From: Candidatus Neomicrothrix sp. UBA2517
Lineage (GTDB): Bacteria; Actinomycetota; Acidimicrobiia; Acidimicrobiales; UBA8592
Assembly (NCBI GenBank): GCA_002341185.1
Contig: DDNP01000020.1
Location: 123,026-187,025 of the forward strand
Length of the DNA stretch: 64,000 nucleotides
Direction of reading: 5' to 3'
The notes under the pieces: model-generated
Seen by the model: only the letters and a program-made list of their open reading frames with translations
Databases searched by the model: none
Told to the model about the DNA's origin: nothing
Part shown: piece after piece, positions 1-8,877 of the stretch
Numbering within the stretch: the stretch's first letter is position 1
Layout of the letters: each line of letters opens with the position of its first letter
Program-made: the position numbers and the translations under genes

Positions 1-1193
1 AGATATCACGTGCAACTGAGCTGGGAGTGACAGCAGAAGACGTTAGAGTAAATTGGCCAGAAATACAGAATCGCATTTTTGGACGCATCGACCCGATAGC
101 TAATTCAGGGGAAGCTTATCGAAAGGATCTCCCAAACGTAACAGTTCTGAACGAGGAAGCTTCTTTTGTTTCTCAAAATGAAATACATGTTGGTGAGAAT
201 ATAATTCGTGGTGACCAAATCGTTATTGCGACTGGGGCTGTTCCTCTAATACCTGATATTGATGGACTATCTGATATTCCCTTTTATACCTCCGATTCGA
301 TTATGCGAATAAAGGAACTACCGAAACGCTTAGCGGTTATCGGTGGTGGCTATATTTCTACAGAACTATCACATGTTTTCAGTGCTTTCGGCTCTGAAGT
401 GGTAATGCTCGTCAGGGGCGATTCTCTGTTAACAAACGAAGATTTTTCGATCCAAGAACGTTTTGTTGATGCATTTCAGAAGAGAGTGGATTTACGGCTT
501 AAGACTACTGTCACTGAAGTGCAACAAGATGGTAGCGGAATAGAGATTAAATATGCCGGGACAACATCTGGTTCACTTTACGCAGATGCGGTCCTGATAG
601 CTACGGGGCGACTACCAGATCTTAATTCCCTTAACGTCAGAGCAGCGAACATAGATACACGTAATGGTTATGTATGGACAGACCGGAATATGCGTACATC
701 TGTCAACAACATATGGGCTCTAGGAGATGTCACTAACCCTAATCAACTTAAACATACTGCAAATGCTGAGGCAAGAGTTATTTCTCATAACATTATAAAT
801 GAGGACTTAATTGATGTTGATCTATCTCCTATCCCGCATGCGGTCTTTTCGAATCCTCAGATCGCTTCTGTCGGAATGACCGAACAGCAGTTAAATCATG
901 AGGGAATTAGATACGTTTCTGCGATAGAAGAGTACAGTAGCGTTGCTTACGGATGGGCTATGGAAGATAACACTGGATTATGCAAGATTATTGCAGATCC
1001 GGCAACAGGTCTGATCCTAGGAGCTCACATTCTCGGACCACAAGCCTCGACATTAATTCATCAATTGATACAAGGCATGAAATTTGGTCAGACGGTTAAG
1101 GATCTAGCAAGCGGATTTCTTTATGTCCACCCTGCGTTAAGTGAAGTTATTGAGAATGCACTCCTCAAAGTTCTTTCATTATGCGACCTGTGA
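1..1193 (+). CDS. mtr: Mycothione reductase-like flavoprotein disulfide reductase, 5' end cut off by window
   Basis: The reading frame is open from the first bases, so the ATG/GTG-like codon at 27 is internal and the true start lies upstream, together with the FAD-binding GxGxxG and the redox CxxxxC. Visible are the segment IFGRIDPIA characteristic of mycothione reductases, the NAD(P)H-binding GGGYI (about residue 106 of the visible part), the ALGDV second FAD motif, and the C-terminal dimer-interface HPALSEVIENA holding the catalytic His-Glu pair. The family reduces mycothione to mycothiol using NADPH in the cytosol, which fits an actinobacterium. Dihydrolipoamide dehydrogenase is the main alternative; the IFGRIDPIA region argues against it. 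Confidence 0.82.
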   Translation, partial: ISRATELGVTAEDVRVNWPEIQNRIFGRIDPIANSGEAYRKDLPNVTVLNEEASFVSQNEIHVGENIIRGDQIVIATGAVPLIPDIDGLSDIPFYTSDSIMRIKELPKRLAVIGGGYISTELSHVFSAFGSEVVMLVRGDSLLTNEDFSIQERFVDAFQKRVDLRLKTTVTEVQQDGSGIEIKYAGTTSGSLYADAVLIATGRLPDLNSLNVRAANIDTRNGYVWTDRNMRTSVNNIWALGDVTNPNQLKHTANAEARVISHNIINEDLIDVDLSPIPHAVFSNPQIASVGMTEQQLNHEGIRYVSAIEEYSSVAYGWAMEDNTGLCKIIADPATGLILGAHILGPQASTLIHQLIQGMKFGQTVKDLASGFLYVHPALSEVIENALLKVLSLCDL

Positions 1194-1229
1194 AAATCCC
1201 TAAACGTAAGATTTCATTATTTAATGGAC

Positions 1230-1251
1230 AGCAGTTCAGCCGTAAACTGCT
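1230..1251. other. Short hairpin between mtr and aroC
   Basis: AGCAGTT and AACTGCT can pair as a 7-bp stem around an 8-nt loop. No T-run follows, so it is not a convincing intrinsic terminator. It lies 13 bases before the aroC start codon and may only be chance. Confidence 0.25.
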
Positions 1252-1264
1252 CTAACATGATTAA

Positions 1265-2350
1265 ATGAGTAGTTCATTTGGTTCAATATTTAAAATACAT
1301 ACATTTGGGGAGTCGCATGGGCCTGCCGTCGGTGTTGTGATTGATGGGTGCCCCCCTCGCCTGCCAATAACCACTGACGAAATCCAGCTTGATTTAGATA
1401 GGCGAAGACCTGGGCAAAGTCGGCTGGTGACTCAACGAGATGAAGAAGACTCTGTCGAGATAGTTAGTGGTTGGAAGGATGGCCTCACTTTAGGGACACC
1501 AATCGCTTTGCTCGTCAGAAACAAAGACCATCAGAGTGGAGCTTACGATCATTTAAAGGACCTTTATCGACCTTCCCACGCAGATTTCACAACCGATAAG
1601 AAATATGGCATTAGAGCTCATGAAGGTGGAGGCCGATCAAGCGCAAGGGAAACAATTGGGCGCGTAGCCGCAGGTGCGGTTGCTAGAAAGCTTATTTTGG
1701 AATCATCTCAGATTGAAGTTCTGGCTTGGGTTCATCAGATACACCAAATAAGTGGTTCATATGAAAACGCTAATATTAAATTAGATGATGTTGAATCTTC
1801 ACCTACTCGTTGCCCTGACCCTGAGGCAGCTTCAGCAATGGTTGAGGCTATAGAGAAGGCTCGGAAAGATGGAGACAGCCTTGGTGGAATAATATGTTGC
1901 CGTATCACTAATGTTCCAGTTGGATTAGGAGATCCAGTTTTCGCTAAATTAGAAGCTGAACTCGCAAAAGCTATGCTGAGCCTCCCCGCCTCAAAGGGAT
2001 TCGACATAGGTAGCGGCTTTTCCAGTGCGGACTTAACTGGTAGCGAACATAATGATCCGTTCATTCTTTCTGAATCTGGGGAAATAACCACTGCGACAAA
2101 TTACTCAGGCGGAATTCAAGGAGGCATATCGAATGGGGAAAATATCAATTTTCGAGTTGCCTTCAAACCCACTGCAACAATAGCCTCTGCCCAGAATACA
2201 GTTACGACTGGTGGAGAAGAAATCAAAGTTAAAGCTAAAGGTAGGCATGATCCATGCGTCCTTCCAAGAGCAGTACCTATGGTAGAAGCTATGGCCTGCT
2301 TAGTCTTGGGCGATGCATTGCTTCGTCAAGCAACAGTTGATTACCTCTAA
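1265..2350 (+). CDS. aroC: Chorismate synthase
   Basis: Converts 5-enolpyruvylshikimate 3-phosphate to chorismate with reduced FMN, the last step of the shikimate pathway. The 361-residue length is normal for the family. Signature stretches are present: the N-terminal GESHGPAVGVVIDG, the middle HEGGGRSSARET with its conserved His and Arg residues, and the C-terminal RHDPCVLPRAVP. It follows mtr on the same strand after 71 bases and overlaps the 3' end of the convergent gcvT by 4 bases, so the two transcripts meet tail to tail. Confidence 0.97.
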   Translation: MSSSFGSIFKIHTFGESHGPAVGVVIDGCPPRLPITTDEIQLDLDRRRPGQSRLVTQRDEEDSVEIVSGWKDGLTLGTPIALLVRNKDHQSGAYDHLKDLYRPSHADFTTDKKYGIRAHEGGGRSSARETIGRVAAGAVARKLILESSQIEVLAWVHQIHQISGSYENANIKLDDVESSPTRCPDPEAASAMVEAIEKARKDGDSLGGIICCRITNVPVGLGDPVFAKLEAELAKAMLSLPASKGFDIGSGFSSADLTGSEHNDPFILSESGEITTATNYSGGIQGGISNGENINFRVAFKPTATIASAQNTVTTGGEEIKVKAKGRHDPCVLPRAVPMVEAMACLVLGDALLRQATVDYL

Positions 2351-3432
2351 CTATTCACTTGACCTTTGTAGAATGGCGTGGCTGCAACCGTAGCTTCCAT
2401 TTCGCTACTCCGACCAACTATCTGAACCTTATCACCAACTAAAGTTTTAGATGGCAACATCGCGAGCGCAATTCCGCACTCAAGCATTGGGGAATAGTTT
2501 CCGCTGGTAATTACCCCTACCTCCTGGCCGTCTTTGGTTATAATTTGTCCAGATCTAGGAGGCCTCCTTCCATTAGCCACGATCCCAAATAATTTCCTTT
2601 GCACACCATTTTGTAATTGGTTTTCGATTGCAGGTCTTCCCCTGAAATCTCTTTTCGTCATCGCTACTACCCATTTTAAATCAGCTTCGAGAGAAGTAAT
2701 CTCTGCAGTAAGTTCATTGCCATGTAATGGGAGAGCTGCCTCGAGTCGCAACGTATCTCTCGCTCCAAGCCCAGCTGGAGTTGCGCCAGCACTAACCAAG
2801 TCAGACCATAGCTCTTCAGCTACGTCTAACGGTACAGAAATCTCTAATCCATCTTCTCCTGTGTATCCTGTTCCAGCAGCTATTAAAGAATAATTCATAT
2901 AAGTAACTTTTCCGATACAAAACCGTTGTATCAACGATAGTTTTTCAGATACTTTTCCTAGAACTTCTCGTGCTTTCGGTCCCTGAACAGCTATCACCGC
3001 TCGTTGGTGGGTTGTATCAGAGGCATGAACCTCGCCTTGAAAACTTTCAAAGGCAGAACTGACTCTTTGAGTGTTTGATGCGTTAGGCATAATCTCAAAC
3101 ACTGAATCGTCTATCCACCAAATTATGACATCGTCAATTACCCCACCCAAATCATTTAAAAAATGACTGTATTGTGCTTTCCCAGGGTCAATCCGGTTTA
3201 AATCGTTTGTAAAGGTTTCTTGAATAGCTTGAAATGCATCTCCACCTGTGACCCTAAGAGTTCCCAAATGGGATACGTCAAAGATTGCGGCTTCCGCTCG
3301 GCAGGCTTTGTGTTCTTGCAATGTTCCAGTTGTATAAGATAGCGGCATTAGCCATCCACCGAATTCAGCAAATTTAGCTTCACAACTTTTGTGTATGTTA
3401 TGAAGTGGTGATCTATGAAGTGACTCAGTCAC
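2347..3432 (-). CDS. gcvT: Glycine cleavage system T protein (aminomethyltransferase)
   Basis: Transfers the methylene group from the lipoyl-bound intermediate on GcvH to tetrahydrofolate. The N-terminal LHNIHKSCEAKFAEFGGWLMP, ND-rich central part (FTNDLNRIDPG, LNDLGGVIDD), GYTGEDGLEI and the C-terminal SGNYSPMLECGIALA match the family. I chose the GTG at 3432 (361 aa): it follows the upstream MerR stop by 7 bases and has GGAAG about 11 bases before it, whereas the ATG at 3477 would add 15 atypical residues and overlap the MerR gene. gcvH is 2.2 kb upstream on the same strand; the P protein gene is not in the window. Confidence 0.93.
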   Translation of the reverse strand: MTESLHRSPLHNIHKSCEAKFAEFGGWLMPLSYTTGTLQEHKACRAEAAIFDVSHLGTLRVTGGDAFQAIQETFTNDLNRIDPGKAQYSHFLNDLGGVIDDVIIWWIDDSVFEIMPNASNTQRVSSAFESFQGEVHASDTTHQRAVIAVQGPKAREVLGKVSEKLSLIQRFCIGKVTYMNYSLIAAGTGYTGEDGLEISVPLDVAEELWSDLVSAGATPAGLGARDTLRLEAALPLHGNELTAEITSLEADLKWVVAMTKRDFRGRPAIENQLQNGVQRKLFGIVANGRRPPRSGQIITKDGQEVGVITSGNYSPMLECGIALAMLPSKTLVGDKVQIVGRSSEMEATVAATPFYKGQVNS

Positions 3433-3439
3433 GGAGTTC

Positions 3440-3922
3440 TTAACTTCCCGTTTGAGCACGCTCTGGAGAATTTGCAATCAAACCTTTATCTGCTGGGCGC
3501 AATTCCACTATTGCCGAGTCAATTTCTTCTTTGACTGTTGCGAGGGGAAGAATGTTTAGAACTCCTTGCCCTTTTTGAAGAATGTCAATTAGTTCATCTC
3601 CACTTTTGACGAGAACTGTCTTATTCCCAGAAATGACTAGATTCGCTTTAGTAACATCCTGGTCAAGATTTTCTTTGAGAAAGTCAAATATTTCACGAAT
3701 CTTCTCTACCTTAATTCCCCCATCAATTAAATTCTTGATGACTCGGAGTTCAAGGAGATCTTTATATGAGTATCTCCTTCGGCTACCGCTACCTTTACCC
3801 TTTTGAATTGAAGGAGAGATCAGTTCGGTGCGGGTCCAATAATCTAGCTGACGGTAGGATATTCCCACGATTTCAGTTGCTTTTTTACCCGAAAATGACA
3901 TTTCGACGTTTGATTGTTTCAT
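3440..3922 (-). CDS. MerR-family transcriptional regulator (Rv1830-like)
   Basis: A 160-residue protein with an N-terminal MerR-type winged helix-turn-helix (roughly residues 12-75: KATEIVGISYRQLDYW, then SRRRYSYKDLLEL) and a helical linker (GGIKVEKIREIFDFL). It lacks a recognisable metal- or drug-binding C-terminus. Its place after the DUF151 nuclease in the gcvH-FHA-MerR-BFN-MerR block matches Rv1830 of M. tuberculosis. It precedes gcvT by a few bases, so it is probably cotranscribed with it. Targets are unknown from sequence. Confidence 0.88.
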   Translation of the reverse strand: MKQSNVEMSFSGKKATEIVGISYRQLDYWTRTELISPSIQKGKGSGSRRRYSYKDLLELRVIKNLIDGGIKVEKIREIFDFLKENLDQDVTKANLVISGNKTVLVKSGDELIDILQKGQGVLNILPLATVKEEIDSAIVELRPADKGLIANSPERAQTGS

Positions 3923-4024
3923 TGTTGCCTTTCTTTAATGACATTGCAGAAATTACGTCGTTGTAAGTAGTAAGAGTGTAAGGAGAAATTTCTCTTAAAC
4001 CAACTTTGCTTCGTTGAGATTTAT

Positions 4025-4513
4025 CTAAGAAGAGAAATCCTCGGGGCTTACATCATCTAGAAAATCTCGAAATTCTGACAGTACATCCTCTTCGGAATCG
4101 TTATTTTCTTCATGAATTTCATGCCCCGCTGACGCTAGTACTTCCTCTTCGGCATATATCGGAGAGGACATTCGCACAGCTAAGGCAATAGCGTCACTGG
4201 GCCTACTGTTTATGGTTTTTGTTCCTTCAGTTGTTTCAACGTGGATCTCAGCATAAAAAGTTTTATCAGCTATTTCAGTGACAACTACTTTCGTCAACGA
4301 TGCATTCATTTCTTTCAAGGCAGTTGCGAAGAGGTCATGAGTCATAGGCCGAGGGGGGGTATCATTTCTCAGGTACAGGTCAATAGCATTAGCTTCCGCA
4401 TTGCCTATGAAGATTGGCAAAACTAACCCTCTCTCATTATTCTCACGTAAAAGAATAATCGGGGCTGGGCCAGGCAACTCTACTCTTACTCCGACCAACT
4501 CCATTTCGATCAT
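4025..4513 (-). CDS. DUF151 / bifunctional nuclease-domain protein (Rv1829-like)
   Basis: A 162-residue BFN/DUF151 protein. The family core is clear: an N-terminal GVRVELPGPAPIILLRE, then VLPIFIGNAEANAI, then the RPSDAIALAVR motif near residue 105 that marks the domain. The tail is acidic and variable. Plant and bacterial homologues have been reported to have nuclease activity; the role in actinobacteria is unclear. It lies between two MerR genes in the conserved block. Either of two close ATG codons could be the start (MIEMELVG); neither has a clear Shine-Dalgarno. Confidence 0.88.
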   Translation of the reverse strand: MIEMELVGVRVELPGPAPIILLRENNERGLVLPIFIGNAEANAIDLYLRNDTPPRPMTHDLFATALKEMNASLTKVVVTEIADKTFYAEIHVETTEGTKTINSRPSDAIALAVRMSSPIYAEEEVLASAGHEIHEENNDSEEDVLSEFRDFLDDVSPEDFSS

Positions 4514-4567
4514 ACTGAAAAGATAACGGGATTTTGCTGAAAATACTCAGAGTTATTCAAGCAAATA

Positions 4568-5233
4568 CTAGTCGTTCCCATATAGTGATCTTCGCAGAAG
4601 CAATGTCTTTAGTTCATTAGTCAATCTCGCAAGCTCCACTACAGCTTGAGTTGCTTTTTTGCCCTTCAAACCTGTTAGTCGCTGATCAATCAAAAGTGCC
4701 TCAGCATCGGCTCCTCTTTTTATATGTCTAAGGTGCCTTGGCTCTATTCCATAAGAATAAAACCTTGAGACAATTTGAGTTACGAATAGATCATCAGAAT
4801 TGTACATTTCACCTACTGGCTGTTTTCTGTTTGGCAATATCCCATATGAAACCAGTTCATTAAGTGTTTCTTGAGACAGCCCGGTTCTTTTCAGGATTTC
4901 GACTTCAGTAAATTCAAGTGAATCGTCTGGTGGCGAAGACGGGTCAAGTTGAGGTAGCTGAAATCTATCTATACTCCCAAACCCCTTTTCGCCAACTAGC
5001 CTTTCTTTAATAACTTTTAGCGGAAGGAAGTGATCTCGCTGAAGAGTAAGTATCCATTTAAGATGGTTTAAGTCCTTTTCGCTGTAACGTCTGTAACCGG
5101 AGGTGGACCTTTCAGGGTTTAGTAAACCCTTACTTTCGAGAAAGCGCACTTTAGAAATTGAAATATCGGGAAAATCAATCTCTAATGCCTTAACCAATTT
5201 CCCTATAGAAAAGTATGAAGCAGTTGCCTCCAC
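4568..5233 (-). CDS. ftsR: MerR-family regulator, FtsR/Rv1828-like
   Basis: A 221-residue protein with an N-terminal MerR helix-turn-helix (FSIGKLVKALEIDFPDISISKVRFLESKGLL, then GYRRYSEKDL) and a second HTH-like segment in the C-terminal half (FTEVEILKRTGLSQETLNELVSYGI), the arrangement known for Rv1828 and for corynebacterial FtsR, which regulates ftsZ. The start is a GTG whose first base overlaps the FHA-gene stop (TAGTG), indicating translational coupling. Assignment to FtsR rests on domain arrangement and on the adjacent garA-like gene; the target here is not visible. Confidence 0.85.
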   Translation of the reverse strand: MEATASYFSIGKLVKALEIDFPDISISKVRFLESKGLLNPERSTSGYRRYSEKDLNHLKWILTLQRDHFLPLKVIKERLVGEKGFGSIDRFQLPQLDPSSPPDDSLEFTEVEILKRTGLSQETLNELVSYGILPNRKQPVGEMYNSDDLFVTQIVSRFYSYGIEPRHLRHIKRGADAEALLIDQRLTGLKGKKATQAVVELARLTNELKTLLLRRSLYGND

Positions 5234-5610
5234 TATTTACTTTCTTGAAAAAATACAAGTTTAAATTTACCTATCTGAAGCACATCACCTGGAGCCAATT
5301 GCTCGCTTGACTCTATTTGGCGTTGATTCAGGTATGTTCCATTCAAGGAACCGACATCCTTGACTCTCCCTACATTCTCAGATAGCGATACCTCAGCATG
5401 CCGTCTTGACACTGTTATGTCATCGAAGAAAATGCTGCTTTCAGGGTGCCTCCCTAGAGTTGAAACTCCTTGTTCAAGAATATATTTTGATCCGGCTATA
5501 GGCCCATCGGTCACTACAAAACCTGCAGAGATGGAATTTTCTTCAGCACTTGCTATCGCCTCTAGTGAGAGCGTTTCAGTGGGCTCCTCATTTACTATTT
5601 CCTCAGACAT
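5233..5610 (-). CDS. garA: FHA-domain protein, GarA/OdhI type
   Basis: A 125-residue protein with a disordered, acidic N-terminus and one FHA domain (about residues 40-120). The phosphothreonine-binding residues are present: Arg in TLGRHPES, Ser-Arg-Arg-His in TVSRRHAE and Asn in SLNGTYLN. GarA/OdhI proteins inhibit 2-oxoglutarate dehydrogenase until phosphorylated at an N-terminal ETT motif by PknG/PknB. Here the corresponding place reads ETLS (Thr13), so only one of the two adjacent threonines is kept. It directly abuts the gcvH stop and overlaps the next MerR start by one base. Confidence 0.9.
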   Translation of the reverse strand: MSEEIVNEEPTETLSLEAIASAEENSISAGFVVTDGPIAGSKYILEQGVSTLGRHPESSIFFDDITVSRRHAEVSLSENVGRVKDVGSLNGTYLNQRQIESSEQLAPGDVLQIGKFKLVFFQESK

Positions 5611-5991
5611 TTATCCTTCTACCAATTCACGATATTGATTGGGTGTAAGTAGAGCATGAGTAGTCGTATCATTGGTCACTTGAATAACAAATATCCACCC
5701 TTCCCCATAGGGGTCGTTATTTAGCAATTCAGGCGATTCATCTAACTCTTCATTGATCTTTATAATTTCCCCTTCAAGTGGAGCATAGATATCGGAAACA
5801 GATTTAGTTGATTCCACCTCAGTCACTGTTTCACCGACCATTACTACTTTACCGGTTGCGGGAATATCAACGAAAACAACGTCGCCGAGGGCATCTTGAG
5901 CATAATCCGTGATACCAACTTTGGCTTCGCCGTTACTAATAAGAACCCATTCATGATCAGTTGTGTACTGAAGATTCTCCGGAATATTCAT
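5611..5991 (-). CDS. gcvH: Glycine cleavage system H protein
   Basis: The lipoyl carrier of glycine cleavage, 126 residues, a normal length. The lipoylation lysine is in ESTKSVSDIYAPLEG; the N-terminal YTTDHEWV and GITDYAQDALGDVVFVDIP are typical H-protein signatures. It heads the conserved minus-strand block gcvH, garA, ftsR, BFN, MerR, gcvT, with an abutting stop and start to garA. Start ATG at 5991; no clear Shine-Dalgarno is seen upstream. Confidence 0.96.
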   Translation of the reverse strand: MNIPENLQYTTDHEWVLISNGEAKVGITDYAQDALGDVVFVDIPATGKVVMVGETVTEVESTKSVSDIYAPLEGEIIKINEELDESPELLNNDPYGEGWIFVIQVTNDTTTHALLTPNQYRELVEG

Positions 5992-6087
5992 AAAATGATC
6001 TTACAGCATCTATAGTGAATTTTGAATTCAGAAGATTCAATAGAGGGATAAACGAGATCCTTTACTATTTGATAGCCACCGATCATA

Positions 6088-6693
6088 TTAAAGCATTTCC
6101 TCCCTTTCTTCTTTAAGCGCAGCTTTAGCTAGTGGAATATATCCAAATGCAGCAAAATAATGCAGAGCTAGTGACGGTATTCCAATGGCATAAGCCAGTA
6201 TTTCATAAACTATCGACTGTGTTCCTGCCACAGAAGCTGAAAATAAAAATAAGGGGAATGCAAACATCAAGCCGAAACTACTCGTTTTGCCAACCCAAGT
6301 TACAGTCAGAGCTCGTGCCCCTAACGCTCCTAAAATCAATGCCGCTACTGCTACTATCCCCTCACGTATTAGAGTCAATATTGCAAACCACAATGACACT
6401 GATCCATCAATCATCATTGTAAATACTGCGACTAAAAACATTATCCTGTCTGCGGTTGGGTCAAGCACTTTTCCAAGTTCCGATTCTTGATTGAATGTTC
6501 TAGCAATCCAACCATCGACCCAATCTGTAGCTCCCAAAATCGAGAGCAGAATAGCTGCTGCCAATGGGCGCTCCTCACCTATCAGAAGCCAAACAAAAAT
6601 TGGCACTGCCCCCAAGCGGAGAATGGATACCAAATTAGGAATTGTGTAAATGTTATCCCGCCATCTTTCTTGGTATTGATTGTGCTCGCTCAT
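6088..6693 (-). CDS. pgsA: CDP-alcohol phosphatidyltransferase (PgsA family)
   Basis: A 201-residue integral membrane enzyme. It carries the exact family motif DGxxARx8Gx3Dx3D, here beginning DGWIAR and ending GKVLDPTADR, which binds the metal and the CDP-diacylglycerol. Several hydrophobic helices follow. Family members join CDP-diacylglycerol to glycerol 3-phosphate or another alcohol; phosphatidylglycerophosphate synthase (PgsA2-like, located near gcvH in mycobacteria as well) is most likely, but cardiolipin or phosphatidylinositol-type activity cannot be excluded. It is divergent from the HIT gene. Confidence 0.85.
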   Translation of the reverse strand: MSEHNQYQERWRDNIYTIPNLVSILRLGAVPIFVWLLIGEERPLAAAILLSILGATDWVDGWIARTFNQESELGKVLDPTADRIMFLVAVFTMMIDGSVSLWFAILTLIREGIVAVAALILGALGARALTVTWVGKTSSFGLMFAFPLFLFSASVAGTQSIVYEILAYAIGIPSLALHYFAAFGYIPLAKAALKEEREEML

Positions 6694-6738
6694 TTACTTA
6701 GCATACGCTTATGTTCACGAACTGAAAAATAGGAAATC

Positions 6739-7176
6739 ATGGCGAGTGTTTTTACTGACATCATTAACGGAAATCTTCCCTCACACGCTATTTGGCGTGA
6801 TGAGAAGTGTGTTGCTTTCCTTTCCATCAACCCTATAAGTAACGGGCATTGTTTAGTAGTTCCTATTGCAGAGATTGATCATTGGATTGATCTCCCGCTA
6901 GACCTCGTTGAGCACTTGATGCGGGTAGCGTCAATAATTGGGCATTCCCAAATGGAAATATTTGAGCCAAATCGAATCGGTCAAATGATTGCAGGATTCG
7001 AAGTTCCTCATACTCACCTTCACGTTATTCCCATAAATGATATGTCGGACATGGATTTTCGTAACGCAGAAGTTAGCGTTGACAAAAGTCACCTCGCGAA
7101 AAATGCGAAGTTAATCAGGGCTTCACTTGTTAGATCCGGATTAACATCTACAGTTGAATCCTTTTCTATTCAATAG
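6739..7176 (+). CDS. HIT-family nucleotide hydrolase/transferase
   Basis: A 145-residue histidine-triad protein. The catalytic HxHxH motif is at HTHLHVIP near residue 93, preceded by an N-terminal FTDIINGNLPSHAIWRDE and SINPISNGHCLVVP, the standard HIT layout. Such proteins hydrolyse purine phosphoramidates or dinucleoside polyphosphates. It is divergent from pgsA and overlaps the convergent DUF2079 gene by 11 bases at the 3' end. Confidence 0.92.
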   Translation: MASVFTDIINGNLPSHAIWRDEKCVAFLSINPISNGHCLVVPIAEIDHWIDLPLDLVEHLMRVASIIGHSQMEIFEPNRIGQMIAGFEVPHTHLHVIPINDMSDMDFRNAEVSVDKSHLAKNAKLIRASLVRSGLTSTVESFSIQ

Positions 7177-8692
7177 TTTTTAGTCGTGCAGTTTCTGCTG
7201 CTTGAGGTGTCGCATACACCTCAATACCCGACTTGTTGAAGACTTGGACGAACCTTTCAGAGACTTTAAGATCAGATTGAAAATCTAGAATATCGACCCC
7301 TGTCCAGGCCACCGGCACATCTGTCCTATCAAATATGAACCATTCAACGTTCCTGACAGCATCTTTAGCAAGTTGATCATCATAGTTATCTGGAATCTCA
7401 AACTCCCATAGCGCTACCCGTTCTGTGAGTAATGGTAGGAGCTTTGGCGCTGCACGTACGACAGCATCATCCGGCATTAGTTCTGCTACCTCCAGTCGTG
7501 CTTGATCTACAGGTTCTCTTTTTCCCCAATCCCATGGATCCTCGTAAGGTGAAGCTACTGAATTAGATATGAAAAAAACTGATGCTGTTATCAAAAGGGC
7601 GCCGATCACAGTCCTATCTACATTAACTCTCTGGACAATTACTCGACCTGTTTTTTGCAAAGCGAAAACCAAAGCGATGAACATGCACACGATAACTGGA
7701 ACTCTTTGCCCTGATTCAGCTAGCTCATCAGTCGGAACGTCGGCGGTTAGGTAGAGTGCGAACAATGGAAGTGCCGGCACTAGATATCTTGTAGCCACCA
7801 TTGGAAGGAAAAGCAAAGGAGCAAGTAGAGCTACACCTACTTGAAAATTTGCCTCTGAGAATAGTTCGTTCATAAAGGTTAGCGGGTTGATAATAATTCC
7901 CCAGATGACGGCAAAAGGGTTACCCGTCCCGTATTGAGCGAACGCGTCCATGTGTGGGTATGCACCCCCGTTATATAAAGGCTGAATTCCTAGGATTGAT
8001 ATTATCGACCACGATAGGCCGAAAGCGATCGATTGGTATCCGAGTCTTTTTTTCCCTTCAAGTAACCAGAGACCTCCAAAACCAGCTATGAGTAAACCTA
8101 GATCCGCCCGTGATAATAAAGCTAGCGTTGCCATAAACCAATACTTATACTTCTTATCGCTATAAGCACACAACGTTAACGACATGATGGCGGGGATAGC
8201 AAATGTTTCAAGACGGAATCCAGACAAGTTTAAAGAGTGGATAGCGCTATAGGAGCCGTAGATAGCGATGATCACCATACTTGTTCCAGCTCTTAGATCT
8301 CCGACATTCCTCGATAAACGCCATATTGGCACTATTGCGAAAGATAGCGCAGCGGATTGAATGACGATTAAGGTGATCGCAGTAGGAAATATTGAAGTCA
8401 GCACAGCTATTGGATATATAAGGAATCCACCTTGGCTTGCTAAATAATTCTGACCCAATAGTGATGATTCGGGAGTATATCCTTCACCTATTAACCAAAC
8501 AGACTGCATTACCGATGCTAAGTCAGCTGTTTGGGAAAGCTCGCGTGATTTAGCTAATGCTAGGAGGATAAAGATTGTCCAAACAATTGCCCCAGCTACC
8601 CAAGGAAATATCTTATCAAAGAGGGAGCTTTCAAATCGAGCCTGCCAGCGTAGCAATCGGTACTCAAGTCTTTTCCGCCAGCTAATGCTCAT
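7166..8692 (-). CDS. DUF2079 multi-spanning membrane protein
   Basis: A 508-residue protein with about ten hydrophobic helices in the first three quarters and a soluble C-terminal part (from about residue 390: DPWDWGKREPVDQARLEVAELMPDDAVV). Conserved DUF2079 features include the first-loop SLLGQNYLASQGGF and a following proline-rich loop. The family resembles GT-C glycosyltransferases, but no activity has been established that I know of. It sits alone between convergent HIT and a divergent HAD gene. Confidence 0.8.
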   Translation of the reverse strand: MSISWRKRLEYRLLRWQARFESSLFDKIFPWVAGAIVWTIFILLALAKSRELSQTADLASVMQSVWLIGEGYTPESSLLGQNYLASQGGFLIYPIAVLTSIFPTAITLIVIQSAALSFAIVPIWRLSRNVGDLRAGTSMVIIAIYGSYSAIHSLNLSGFRLETFAIPAIMSLTLCAYSDKKYKYWFMATLALLSRADLGLLIAGFGGLWLLEGKKRLGYQSIAFGLSWSIISILGIQPLYNGGAYPHMDAFAQYGTGNPFAVIWGIIINPLTFMNELFSEANFQVGVALLAPLLFLPMVATRYLVPALPLFALYLTADVPTDELAESGQRVPVIVCMFIALVFALQKTGRVIVQRVNVDRTVIGALLITASVFFISNSVASPYEDPWDWGKREPVDQARLEVAELMPDDAVVRAAPKLLPLLTERVALWEFEIPDNYDDQLAKDAVRNVEWFIFDRTDVPVAWTGVDILDFQSDLKVSERFVQVFNKSGIEVYATPQAAETARLKTIE

Positions 8693-8877
8693 TGGATTAG
8701 CTTAACCCTTTGGGCGAATTTTAGTTTTGATTCATAATTTTTAGTTATTTAACCTCATAAAATTTTTCATTTCAGCTCATCCTTGCCATTGCCGAAACAG
8801 TTAATTGTGAGTAAATAATACTCCCTATTGGATTCATAAATCGCAACTACTTCTCAAGTAATGTATAGATTAGGAAG

